From the NCBI RefSeq assembly GCF_036898095.1, contig NC_090726.1:40698176-40762175 (forward strand): a DNA stretch of 64,000 nt, written 5' to 3'. Below are positions 35,646-45,840 of the stretch, piece after piece (within the stretch, counting starts at the first letter, position 1; each line of letters begins with the position of its first letter). Both the position numbers and the translations under genes were made by a program. The notes beneath the pieces were generated by a model that was given only the letters and a program-made list of their open reading frames with translations, did no database searches and was not told the origin of the DNA. The DNA is from Palaemon carinicauda (taxonomy: Eukaryota; Arthropoda; Malacostraca; Decapoda; Palaemonidae).

Positions 35646-35859
35646 TCTCTGCCGTCATAGCTGACTGACATACAGAAGTTCGCTCTCGTGTTTTTACTCT
35701 CTTGGGAAGTTGTTTGGTGATGTACAACGTTCTTTTTTGAGTTTAAGCTATCGTTGATTAATTTTCCTTGGTTCTTATCTTGAAATCTTTTTGTTTGAGA
35801 TTTTCTTTATTGTTTTTTCCCTTACTTTTTGCTTGTCGGTCTCTCACGTTAACTTTAAA

Positions 35860-38671
35860 ATGGCCGACTCCTCCCCTGCTCAGCGTAGGTGTGTTAGTGA
35901 GGGTTGTCGTACACGACTTCCTAATGGATCTATTGATCCTCATTCTATTTGTGTAAAATGTAGGGGTAAATTTTGTTCATTAGATGATAGGTGTAATGAG
36001 TGTCTTTCCTTAACTAATGATGATTTTGGTACTTACGATCGTTATGTTAGGAGATTAGAGAGAGATAGACTTAGGCGTAGTTCTTCCCGATCTGTGGATA
36101 GAACCTTACCTAATTTACCTGTTCCTAATCCTGTTCCTTCCCCTGTGGTGGTAGATCAGGAACCTACTATGAAGGACATGTTTACTGCTATTTTGTCTCT
36201 TGGTGAGAAAGTTGAGTCCTTAGCAGCCGATAGAAATACTATCTTTTCAGAGTTAAAGGTATTGAAAAACCGTGATCCTATCGGAACTGTGGAAAGTGTT
36301 TCAGTGTCTGATGTGGTACCGAGGAATCGTGACTCTCTCGGTGTTGTGACAAGTGTTGATAATGTGGTTAGTGTTGCGGAAAGTGCGTCGACTCGAGTGT
36401 CTGATGTGGTACCGAAGAATCGTGACTCTCTCGGTGTTGTGACAAGTGTTGATAATGTGTTTAGTGTTGCGGAGGGTGCGTCGGCACGATCTTGTCGTTC
36501 ACCTAGCCTTAGACCTCTTTCGAGCTCTCGAACCCATGGGAGAAGTAATGTCGAACGGCTTAAGGGAACGAGAAGCATCATCAATCGTGCAGACGTCCCC
36601 TCGAACGTTCCTGTTGCCGTAGCTCAGGTCGTTCACCCTCATCGTAGGAAAGGTGAGGTTCATACGTTATCCCCGTCTTCCGATGAAGGGTCGGGGAGTG
36701 AGATCTGGCGGCGAGCGTCGAGACCGCTTAAACGCTCCCATGTTGATTTGGACGCGGCGCGTCAAAACACACAGCGTCGGGAATCGCCTGTGCGGCCAGG
36801 ATGTAGTTCGTGGGGTTCACCGGAACGTTTCCGTTCTCCCAGCGCTTGCACTCCGGCCAAACGTTCAGATCACCGTGTTCGTGCGGATATGATTCCTTCC
36901 AATTCGGACCTTGTAACTATTCATGCACCTCCTCTTCCATCGGATTGGCTTTCTTCCCCTGAAATGCGTGGTGACATTAGTGCGAATCTTCCTTCTAGGA
37001 GTTCTGTTGATCCGAAATGGACTGCGCTTTTGTCTATGAAGGAACAACTCTCTTCGTTGATGGATTCTTATCAACCAAGTGTTGGCGTTGTGTCTGGGCG
37101 TTCGATGTCAGACCAGTTATCGCACAAACGTTCGATGGTATATGGCCTTGACGAGTTATCACTTAGACGGTCTCCCATTCACAGTGTTCAACGCCAGGTT
37201 GATTTTGATGAGTCGCGTCAGAGAGTTTTGGTTGACCAGTTTGCGTTTTCTGGTCGCGGGGAAGAGCGTCGGCGTCGACAAGTGGACGAGACGCGGCAAC
37301 AATTTGAAGTAGTGGATCGCCCGCGGCAACAACTTTTGGACGCGGCGCGTCAAAACATTGGTTTACAGCGGCGACATCCTGACTCCTTTGATCGCTCGCA
37401 GCAACAGTCCTCGGACTTTACGCGACCTCGCGGCGATCTTCAACAGTTACCTTCTGATTTCAAGCGTTCTTCTGTTCAACAACAGTTGAATTCTAAGCGG
37501 TCTAAGCAGTTGTTGGTTGAGGATGATCGTCTACATGTCCGTGTTTCGCATCAATCTACTTCTACTTCTCCCCACCAAATTGACTCAGATGTTGGCCTTG
37601 ACAGGCAGTCCCATCCAGACGTTGTTCCTTCGGTTCAGGCTGCAGCTGTTGCTGCACTGCCAGAAGACGAACCAGAGGAAAAGTCGGATGAGGATAATCC
37701 TATTGAGGAAGTCTCTGAGAATGAGGAGGAGAAGCATTATCAGCATGCTGTGGACCTTCGCAAGTTTATGCTTATTTTGACTGGAATTTTCCCGGATTCT
37801 TTTACCCCTGTGGCCCCTCGTTCTCCGCCTTCTGAATTCATCTTAGGTAAAGCTACTAAGGTTCCAGTTTACACCAAGATGGTTCTTTCTCGATCTTCTA
37901 AGCGGGCCTTGAAGTTAATGGGTTCTTGGTTGGACTCCAAGAAAGCTTTTGGCAAGACGGCCTTTGCCTTTCCTCCCGCTAGGTTAGCCTCTAAATCTAG
38001 TGTGTGGTATGAGACTGGTGAAGTGTTGGGCTTGAGTTTTCCTCCGTCTGCCCAAGGGGATTTTTCAAGTTTGGTAGATGCTTCTCGTCGTCTTGCCTTA
38101 AGGAAGACGAAGATTTGGTGGTCCATTCCAGAGTTCGACCATTTGCTTAAAGGTCTTTTTTAGGGCCTTCGAAGTTTTTAATTTTTTGGACTGGGCTTTG
38201 GGGGCTTTGAGTAAGAGGGTCTCTGATATGACGGAAACGGACACTAGTGGTTTGGTTCATTTGATGTCCTGCTTGGACAAAGGTGTGAGAGATGGCTCCA
38301 ACGAACTTGCTGCCTTGTTTACAGCTGGAATTCTCAAGAAAAGGGCCACGATGTGCTCCTTCCTCTCCGCAGGAGTGTCTCCCTATCAGAAGACAGGCCT
38401 TCTTTTCGCACCTTTGTCTAATTCTTTATTTCCTCAGGATTTAGTGGGCGAGGTGGCTACTGCTCTCACTCAGAAGGCCACACATGACTTAGTTACTCAT
38501 TCGACTAGGAAAGTTTTGCCTCCGTCTTTCTCCTCTCGAAAACCTAAGGAATCTTCTTCTGGGTTTCGTCCTCAGTCCTTTCGTGGGAAGCCCTCTGGGA
38601 GAGGCTCTTTTAAACCAGAAGGAAGGAAACCTAGAGGCAGAGGGGGCAAGTCCGGCCGAGGTAAAGTCTGA
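35860..38671 (+). pseudogene. DIRS A2 gag, single frameshift
   Basis: The ATG at 35860 (AAAATGGCC) starts MADSSPAQRRCVSEGCRT, followed by a cluster of cysteines (CVKCRGKFC, RCNEC) that could bind zinc. A long polar, Gln/Arg/Ser-rich middle follows, then the conserved Gag core and a basic Arg/Gly tail ending GRGGKSGRGKV at 38671. The frame stops at 38161-38163 because the run TTTTTT has one T more than the frame needs. From about 38165 the protein continues in the next frame, as it does unbroken at this point in copy A1. This is either a recent mutation, an assembly error in a homopolymer, or a slippage site. Confidence 0.85.
36304..36489 (+). repeat. 93-bp in-frame duplication in gag
   Basis: Two adjacent 93-bp units start GTGTCTGATGTGGTACCGA and encode 31 residues each (VSDVVPRNRDSLGVVTSVDN and onward). 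They differ at only a few bases, so the duplication is recent. Confidence 0.9.
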
Positions 38672-40739
38672 CTGCCCTCTCCTTCAGACAGCAGTGGGGG
38701 CCAGGTTGACTCACTTTTGGGAGGCTTGGGAGAGGAATGGAGCGGACCCCTGGTCCGTCCAGGTGTTAAAGGAAGGCTACAAGATCCCCTTCCTGACCAA
38801 TCCTCCTTTAGTCACAGATCCAGTGGATCTTTCGCCCAAATACAGAGAGGGTCCCAAGAAACAAGCCATGCTTCTACAGATGTCTCTTTTATTAGAGAAA
38901 CGAGCAATAGAGGAAGTGCAAGATGTTACGTCTCCGGGGTTTTACAACCGCCTTTTTCTAGTACCCAAGAGTTCCGGGGGGTGGAGACCGGTTCTGGACG
39001 TAAGTGTGCTCAATGGTTACGTCAAAAACTCGACGTTCACCATGGAGACTCAGAAAACAGTTCTGGCAGCTGTGAGGAAGGACGATTGGATGGTCTCTTT
39101 AGATCTTCAGGATGCCTATTTCCACCTTCCGATTCATCCCAGCTGCAGACGTTATCTGAGGTTCATGGACGGAAACAAGGTCTTCCAGTTCAGGGCTCTT
39201 TGTTTCGGACTTTGCACGGCTCCTCTATTGTTCACCAAGATCATGCTGAACGTGGCAAGCATGCTGCATTCGAGGGGAATCAGGGCCTCTCTGTATCTGG
39301 ACGATTGGCTGATAAGAGCCTCCTCAGCCGATTGTTGTTTGAAGGACCTCAAGATGACTTTGGATCTCTCCAGAGAACTGGGTCTCCTGGTGAGCTCGAA
39401 AAAATCACAACTCATTCCATCCCAGGAGATTCTTTATTTGGGGATGGAGATTCACAGTCGGAGTTTTCGGGCTTTTCCGTCGTCGGTGAGAATCCAAGCA
39501 GCCCTCCTAAAAGTACAAACGTTCCTGAAGAGAGATCTTTGCTCCGTCAGAGATTGGATGAGCCTTCTGGGGACTCTCTCGTCGTTAGAGAAGTTCGTGA
39601 CCCTGGGGAAGTTGTTCTTGCGTCCTCTTCAGTTTCATCTCAACCGCCATTGGAAGAAAGGGGACAGCCTCGACAGGGATTGCATTCCCATCTCGACTTC
39701 CATCAAGTCTCATCTTCAATGGTGGAACAACGAGCCCAGACTGAAAGAAGGCTTGTCTTTACTTCAGAGGAACCCAAACCTCGTGTTGTGTTGCGACGCC
39801 TCCAACTCGGGGTGGGGAGCCACTCTAGAGAAGCAGGAACTTTCGGGGACTTGGACGGTAGAGCAAACCTCTCTCCACATCAATCAAAAAGAGCTTTTAG
39901 CTATTCATCTGGCTCTCATCGGCTTCGAAAAGCAGATCAGGGGCAAGGTAGTCCAAGTCAATTCGGACAGCACGACAGCTCTGGCCTATATTGCGAAACA
40001 AGGCGGGACCCACTCTTGGCCTCTGTTCGAGATTGCAAGACTGCTCCTCATCTGGGCGGAGGAAAGGAAGGTGACTCTTTTGACGCGGTTCATCCAGGGA
40101 GTCAACAATGTGAGCGCAGACAGACTCAGCAGGAAAGGTCAGGTTCTCTCCACGGAATGGATTCTGCACCCGGACATCTGCAAGAGTCTGTGGCGGTTAT
40201 GGGGTCGACCTCTCGTGGATCTCTTTGCCACCGCGAAGACCAAACGACTAGAGTGTTATTGCTCTCCGGTTCCAGATCCCGAAGCTTTTCACATAGACGC
40301 TTTTCTGATGAACTGGTCACACATGGAGGTTTATGCCTTTCCTCTGTTCAAGATCCTTTACAAAGTGATTCAGAAGTTCGTTTCACACGAGGAGACCAGA
40401 ATGACACTGATAGCTCCGTTCTGGCCGTCAAGGAGCTGGTTTCCAGAGGTACTGGAATGGATGGTGGATGTCCCGAGAAGCCTCCCCATGAGACCCGATC
40501 TTCTCAGACAACCTCACTTGGCCCGAAATCATCAAAACCTCCGAGCTCTACGTCTGACTGCCTTCAGACTATCGAAAAACTCGCTAGAGCTAGAGGATTT
40601 TCGAAGAAGGCAGCCAAGGCAATTGCAAGGGCAAGAAGGTCTTCAACCATCAAGGTGTATCAGTCCAAGTGGGAGTTGTTCAGGGAATGGTGTAGAACTA
40701 ACGCGATTTCCTCTTCCAGTACATCGCTTTCCCAAATAG
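38583..40739 (+). CDS. DIRS A2 reverse transcriptase / RNase H / methylase-like polyprotein
   Basis: An uninterrupted frame of about 718 codons. Counting from 38583, RT motifs are SPGFYNRLFLVPK, SLDLQDAYFHLPIHP (near residue 172) and YLDD (238-241). RNase H shows CDASNSGWGA (Asp 405), INQKELLAIHLA, NSDSTTALAYI and ADRLSRKGQ. A C-terminal region with RPLVDLFATAKTKRL, YAFPLFKI and LIAPFWPSRSWFPEV matches the methylase-like domain described in DIRS elements. The start is uncertain: the frame overlaps gag, and the first in-frame ATG is at 38868, inside conserved sequence. Expression may rely on frameshifting or another start. Confidence 0.9.
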   Translation: MGSPLGEALLNQKEGNLEAEGASPAEVKSDCPLLQTAVGARLTHFWEAWERNGADPWSVQVLKEGYKIPFLTNPPLVTDPVDLSPKYREGPKKQAMLLQMSLLLEKRAIEEVQDVTSPGFYNRLFLVPKSSGGWRPVLDVSVLNGYVKNSTFTMETQKTVLAAVRKDDWMVSLDLQDAYFHLPIHPSCRRYLRFMDGNKVFQFRALCFGLCTAPLLFTKIMLNVASMLHSRGIRASLYLDDWLIRASSADCCLKDLKMTLDLSRELGLLVSSKKSQLIPSQEILYLGMEIHSRSFRAFPSSVRIQAALLKVQTFLKRDLCSVRDWMSLLGTLSSLEKFVTLGKLFLRPLQFHLNRHWKKGDSLDRDCIPISTSIKSHLQWWNNEPRLKEGLSLLQRNPNLVLCCDASNSGWGATLEKQELSGTWTVEQTSLHINQKELLAIHLALIGFEKQIRGKVVQVNSDSTTALAYIAKQGGTHSWPLFEIARLLLIWAEERKVTLLTRFIQGVNNVSADRLSRKGQVLSTEWILHPDICKSLWRLWGRPLVDLFATAKTKRLECYCSPVPDPEAFHIDAFLMNWSHMEVYAFPLFKILYKVIQKFVSHEETRMTLIAPFWPSRSWFPEVLEWMVDVPRSLPMRPDLLRQPHLARNHQNLRALRLTAFRLSKNSLELEDFRRRQPRQLQGQEGLQPSRCISPSGSCSGNGVELTRFPLPVHRFPK

Positions 40740-41608
40740 CGGATTTTTTCTTGGACCTTAAAACTAAACATAACTTCTCGTCATCAACTATTAAAGGTTA
40801 CAGGAGTATGTTGGCGACGGTTTTTCGACACAGGAACCTAGACCTCTCTGATAATAAGGATCTACGAGATTTACTTAGGTCTTTTGATACGACCAAGATG
40901 ATTCAAACGGCTCCCATCGCCTGGAATTTGGATGTTGTCCTTAAATTTCTCATGAGTGACAGATTTGAGCCTTTACACTCGGCTTCATTTAAGGACTTAA
41001 CCTTGAAAACCCTTTTTCTAGTTACCCTCGCCACTGCGAAAAGAGTTAGTGAAGTTCACGCTTTAAGCAAGAACATTGGTTTTCGGAATGGGAAAGCCAT
41101 TTGTTCTTTGCAACTGGGGTTTCTGGCCAAGAACGAAAACCCTTCTCGACCATGGCCCAAATCCTTCGAGATTTCTAACCTTTCGGATTTGGCTGGCGAT
41201 GAATTGGAAAGGGTTCTCTGTCCAGTTAGAGCTCTACGTTGTTATGTGGACAGAACTAAGAATCTGAGAGGTAACTCAGACGCTCTGTGGTGTGCAGTTC
41301 GGAAACCCTCGATGCCCATGTCCAAGAATGCCTTGTCTTTTTTCGTTAGATTGTTGATTCGAGAAGCTCATGCTCAGTGTGATGAGTCGGATCAGAGGCT
41401 CCTCAAAGTCAAGACACATGAAGTCAGAGCGGTAGCGACTTCAGTGGCCTTTAAACAGAACCGTTCTCTGCAAAGTCTGATGGATACAACATTTTGGAGA
41501 AGTAAGTCTGTTTTTGCATCCCATTATTTGAAGAATGTTCAGACTCGCTATGAGGACCTTTTTACGTTGGGTCCTTTTATAGCTGCTAATGCGATAGTAG
41601 GTGAATGA
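40457..41608 (+). CDS. DIRS A2 tyrosine recombinase
   Basis: 383 residues from the ATG at 40457, overlapping the RT gene by about 280 bp in another frame. The frame is open further upstream, but that part only shadows RT. The N-terminal core-binding part contains VYQSKWELFREWC and STIKGYRSMLATVFRH. Catalytic residues are Arg196 (ATAKRVSEVHA), His321 and Arg324 (HEVRAVATSVA) and Tyr357 (FASHYLKN). It would insert the circular cDNA without making a target duplication. All key residues are present, so this copy looks competent. Confidence 0.9.
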   Translation: MDGGCPEKPPHETRSSQTTSLGPKSSKPPSSTSDCLQTIEKLARARGFSKKAAKAIARARRSSTIKVYQSKWELFREWCRTNAISSSSTSLSQIADFFLDLKTKHNFSSSTIKGYRSMLATVFRHRNLDLSDNKDLRDLLRSFDTTKMIQTAPIAWNLDVVLKFLMSDRFEPLHSASFKDLTLKTLFLVTLATAKRVSEVHALSKNIGFRNGKAICSLQLGFLAKNENPSRPWPKSFEISNLSDLAGDELERVLCPVRALRCYVDRTKNLRGNSDALWCAVRKPSMPMSKNALSFFVRLLIREAHAQCDESDQRLLKVKTHEVRAVATSVAFKQNRSLQSLMDTTFWRSKSVFASHYLKNVQTRYEDLFTLGPFIAANAIVGE

Positions 41609-41992
41609 TCTACCACTACGTTCCCTTTTTTCCTAATACCCCTTTTCTATCTCTTGGAACTCGTTTTTTATGGTTGTTTGTGGAGATTGGGCGTCAGTCT
41701 TCCGCAATCTTTGATTTGGCTAGGTGGTCATTTTGTTCCTTGAGTGCACCCGGAACAAGGGTATTGGTTGAGGTCCTGTCATGTTATAGGTGTTTGTACC
41801 GTTTGACAGCTCCTAGAGATTTTCAGCCCGAGTGGATTACTGGATCTCTTAAGGATAGCGGACGAAATGAGGCAGAGTATCATTGCTGTCAGCTTCCTTA
41901 TCAGGTGAGAACTGCTTAAGTTTATTGTATGTAACCCTTAAGTGAATTTTCTGTATGTAGCTGTCTCTGACCCGCCACCAAGGGGTGTCAAT

Positions 41993-42089
41993 CAGCTCTT
42001 TTATATAACCAGCGGGTAAGTTTTATATTTAAAAATGATATTTTCATAATAAAATAAATTTTTGAATATACTTACCCGCTGGTTATATA
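41993..42089 (+). repeat. DIRS A2 internal complementary region
   Basis: The first half (CAGCTCTTTTATATAACCAG and on) is the inverse of the left end. The second half (AATTTTTGAATATACTTACC and on) is the inverse of the right end. They meet at AAAAATGAT, which marks the circle junction expected for DIRS replication. Confidence 0.9.
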
Positions 42090-42148
42090 AATTTAACACC
42101 CTCCCTCCTCCCCTCTAGAGACTACCTATGGTATGGCTATGAGGCATG

Positions 42149-42330
42149 GAAGAACTGGAGTTGGTGCGTAGTTCCACCTGTTCTACCGCTAGGGTGCGGT
42201 TGGTACACCTGGCGTATCTTCGATAGCGCGAGATTTGAATTTTCTGCCCTGGCGTCAGGGACTTCAGCTCTTTTATATAACCAGCGGGTAAGTATATTCA
42301 AAAATTTATTTTATTATGAAAATATCATTT
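42149..42330 (+). repeat. DIRS A2 right terminal inverted repeat
   Basis: The inverse of the left repeat, starting GAAGAACTGGAGTTGGTG, plus an end-specific extension after GGGTAAGTATATTC that is matched only in the internal region. Confidence 0.9.
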
Positions 42331-43344
42331 TACTGCTTAGAGTTATTTTATGAATTACCTTAACAGGATCTTTGATTCACATTTATAGACCAGTAGGGGT
42401 AGATAAGAAATTACCAAAGAGTATGGATGAAAAGTAATGGGCATGAAACAATGTAAGCTGGCACTAAAGGGACCCTGCACCCACATTGAACCTCCTAAGG
42501 GGGCCACTTGAAATAACTCATATGAGTTAGCCATCAGTCAAAATATCTTTTGCTTTGAACTGTAGTGAAAGTTGCTTTGATGAGTAAAGATGAGGATGGA
42601 ACAGCTCATTTGCAACACCTGCTGTTTGATTCCTTGGAAGGGTTTAGGTCCTACCTTTTCCAGTAAGGGTGCTGCAGCATTATCTCAAGAGGTCAAGATC
42701 CTGGATACTTGATTGTCCCAGGCTTTTATATGTTAATATTCCACACAAATACTTTTTGGTTTTGGTAGAGAGGAATTCACCTTTGGGTATATATAGTAAA
42801 TCAGTGCCCGAGCAATATTAATTTTCATTTTAATCAAAGTAGGACCTTGTATTTTTATAAGGTACATGTTTTTATCTTATGTTGACAAGAGGGGAGAGCT
42901 TTTAGCAGGTAATAATGAACTTTTTCTATCAAGATGTTTCTCGCACTCCGATTGACAATAGCCTCATTTGTTTTTAATAGCTGCTCAGTTCCTGGCTTAT
43001 CCTTTCTTAAGTATACCTGTACCTTAAAGTGTGAGTAAAAGTAATGTTTGTATATATGAACGATTTATGCTGCTGAATTTTGAATATTCAGTTTGGTAAT
43101 ACTCTGACCTTTATAATTTTATGCTTGTTTTGACATAGGTCGGAAATGTCCCCTTTAAAGTGATGTACAGGTACAGAATGTGTTCCCTTTAATGACGCAA
43201 TACATGACAAAGTATTTAGAACCTGCTATCATTTTATAAAATGGAGAAAGAATATTGAAAAATATACTACAGTAATATTACTCATTAACAGTGGTCACTT
43301 TACCTTACTTGAGATCTATTCTGCTTGCTGGACAAAAAAAAAAG
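42331..43344. other. Intronic stretch between DIRS A2 and the Tigger relic
   Basis: An AT-rich stretch with no supported gene or repeat. The left end of the Tigger element, including any terminal inverted repeat, should lie here but was not located. Confidence 0.4.
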
Positions 43345-44120
43345 TTAAGTGGGAGTTGGAAGTGACGAACTAGTTGTTGGAGGAGGATGATGACGACGAT
43401 GCGGTTTTTGGTGATGAGAGGTTTCTTTGCCAGGACAAGGTGACAACCTTGTAGCCTTTTGCTTTTCAACTCTTGCAAGGAACTGATTTAAAGTTTATTG
43501 AATAGAGTTTTTCTCCTTTTGTTGATAATTGTCCTACATGGAAGGAACAAATCTTTAACACCATTAGAAATTCTGGTAAACTGTTGACTATAGGATACTG
43601 CAACTCAAGGATTACTGTATACTTTGATGAATAATGAAAAGCGTGCTGCATATCTTTAAGCTTGAAGTTTCTTGCTTATGGACCAGAAAAAGATCCTTAA
43701 ATTATCTGTTGTTCCCCAAATTCCAATAAGTCTTCTTTTAGTCAGTGGCTGCTTACGGGCCTCAATCAACTCCTCAAAATCTTTTTCAAACTCCATCTCA
43801 AGTTCGTCACTAGGAATACCAGATTCTTCAATATGTCCCTTATCAACTCATCAAAAATTTTGAAATAATTAATGAATTAAGGGCACATTTCCTTCCATAC
43901 ACCATTCATTGCTGTTTTAAGTCACTTTGGTTAAATAAGCGCTGATGTTTTATAATGTCTTATAAATAAAACTCCCAAATGTTCGTGGTATCATCTGCCA
44001 ACATAGCATCAGCTGCCTTAACGCAAGGTATGTTGTACTCAGGATCTCTTGAGGATAGCTATGATGCCTTGATTCTTTGGTTGAATGAGAGAAGGAGTGT
44101 TATGTGGCAAGAAAATGAGT

Positions 44121-44305
44121 TAAATAAGAGCTTGGTCCATTTATTCAAATGTCTTTATTATTGAACAATGACCACGGTCAATCTGAAATGAACATAAAAC
44201 ATATTTAGAATAAATGATGAACAATGTATATAACTCAAATGAACATAAAACATATTAAGAATAAATGATGAACAATGTATATAACTCAATGTTTATAACC
44301 CTCTA
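44121..44305 (-). repeat. 3' LTR of the gypsy deletion derivative
   Basis: 185 bp, identical to the other LTR. It contains two tandem copies of a segment of about 50 bp with GAATAAATGATGAACAATGT. The ends are not the usual TG...CA. Confidence 0.88.
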
Positions 44306-44498
44306 TCTCCCCCCAAGTTTTTAAACGGTCTTTTAAAATGTCTCTCGTGGAGCTCGGTTTAAAACTGATGTCAAAACATTGGGTGGCAATTAAACGTCCA
44401 AATTATAGGTTCATGAACACTAAACTCCTGTTAGCATGTGAAGGAACGGAAACTTGAAAAACAATTATTGTCATGTGTTGATCATGATGACACTATAG

Positions 44499-45655
44499 CT
44501 AGTTCATCTCGAAATCACAGTGCCATGTTGGCGGTCGACGGGTACGACTGGACTTACGTTGCTCCAAAGTTGGCATGGCAGGAGTTAACTGCGATGGAGA
44601 GTTTGTGCTATCATTGAGAGGCGGAATCTCTGCTTGATGATTCGCAGTGTTACCAAGGTCGTTGGGATAGCATTCCGGAGCAGCAACATCAAAATGAATG
44701 TTAGGGGTAGTACCACTTGGTAACGGCAAAGTGGTCAGTGGAAGAGTACCATGTGTGTCCGGATTTTGGGTTGTCGGAATGGTGTCCTTCGCAATGGTCT
44801 CAGACGTTTTAGTGGTCGAAGGATTGGCAATAGGTACAATCCGATTCCGATTATAGTCATCTCTAATTGTATGGACTTCTGGAATACTCCTGACAGGCAC
44901 GTATTGTCTCAAAAACTTCCGGTTCCTTAGCGTGACCCTACCAGAGCCATCAACTCTGACGACGTATTGGTCGAATTGGCGGACTTCTATGATGACACCG
45001 GTTTTGTCCCATTTCAGGGGGTGATTTCCTGTTTGATTTTGGATGCGAACCCGGTCACCTACGGACAGTGGGGGTAGTCTCTTAGTGTGCTCTGATAAGC
45101 GCTCTCCCTGTTTAAGGTGTCGATGTCTTAGGGCCTCCTCTCTTGCATCGAGTGTTTCCTTCCACGTGTCGTGGGGACGGTACCTGCCGGGCGGGACAGG
45201 TATGAAGTCTCTGATGGGACGACCAAATACACATATTGCAGGAGATAACTTGGTATCTCTGTCAGGTGTGTTCCTGTATTGGAGCATCGCACGTTGGAAT
45301 TCATCAGTGTTAAGATCACCGTTACTGCCCGTGTTGTCCGATAAGACGCTTGACAGTTTTGACGCCTATTTCGGCTCTGCAATTATTATGTGGGAAGGCC
45401 ACAGAGGAAAGGCGGTGATGGACTCCCCAGTCCTTTAAAAACTGCCTAGTTGCCGTCGCTGTAAATTCAGGTCCACCATCAGATGTCAATTCATCCGGAA
45501 TCCCAAATGTCACAAATGTTCGGCGTAGTGAAGTTATAAGACCCTCTGCACCATTCAAAGATCGTTCAACTATGGGCCAATTCGAGTATCGATCAACTAT
45601 AACATAAATATTGACCAAATCAGCCCTCGAGTGACGTACTTATTGACCGTGGTCA
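44499..45655 (-). pseudogene. Partial Ty3/Gypsy integrase
   Basis: It begins within a few codons of the first catalytic Asp ([12 protein letters not shown], near 45630). It then shows LTSDGGPEF with the second Asp and [13 protein letters not shown] with the Glu, so the whole D-D-E core is present but the zinc finger is missing. A one-base slip near 45350 shifts the frame. The rest, from [15 protein letters not shown] to the C-terminal tail ([15 protein letters not shown]), is open to 44499. It includes a C-terminal domain with [12 protein letters not shown]. There is no obvious start codon. Confidence 0.8.
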
Positions 45656-45840
45656 TAAATAAGAGCTTGGTCCATTTATTCAAATGTCTTTATTATTGAA
45701 CAATGACCACGGTCAATCTGAAATGAACATAAAACATATTTAGAATAAATGATGAACAATGTATATAACTCAAATGAACATAAAACATATTAAGAATAAA
45801 TGATGAACAATGTATATAACTCAATGTTTATAACCCTCTA
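45656..45840 (-). repeat. 5' LTR of the gypsy deletion derivative
   Basis: 185 bp, no difference seen from 44121-44305. Just inside it (45642-45655) ATTGACCGTGGTCA is the inverse of TGACCACGGTCAAT within the LTR. Confidence 0.88.

Larger units (their letters stand above)
35488..42330 (+). mobile_element. DIRS-type retrotransposon, copy A2, structurally complete
   Basis: A 6.8-kb element with a left terminal inverted repeat (35488-35645), gag, overlapping RT/RNase H/methylase-like and tyrosine recombinase genes, an internal complementary region (41993-42089) and a right inverted repeat (42149-42330). The internal region is the exact joined inverse of both outer ends, as in Dictyostelium DIRS-1. 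No target duplication is seen. RT and recombinase are intact; the only clear lesion is one extra T in gag. It lies in sense orientation in intron 2 of the TTC4-like gene. Confidence 0.93.
44121..45840 (-). mobile_element. Ty3/Gypsy deletion derivative (LTR - partial integrase - LTR)
   Basis: Two identical 185-bp LTRs (44121-44305 and 45656-45840) flank 1.35 kb that keeps only the integrase core and C-terminal part. TGAGT occurs at 44116-44120 and again at 45841-45845, giving a 5-bp target duplication. Removing the element and one TGAGT rejoins the Tigger sequence. A purine run (GGGGGGAG on the - strand) lies just inside the 3' LTR. Gag, protease, RT and RNase H are absent, so it must have moved with proteins from another copy. 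Confidence 0.88.

Noticed and set aside
38717..40456. N-terminal 580 codons of the recombinase frame
   Set aside because: This stretch only shadows the RT/RNase H gene. Recognisable recombinase sequence begins after the ATG at 40457.
41605..41919. 104-codon frame after the DIRS A2 recombinase
   Set aside because: It has no domain, overlaps the recombinase stop, and is not matched by an open frame in copy A1. It is probably the 3' non-coding part of the element.
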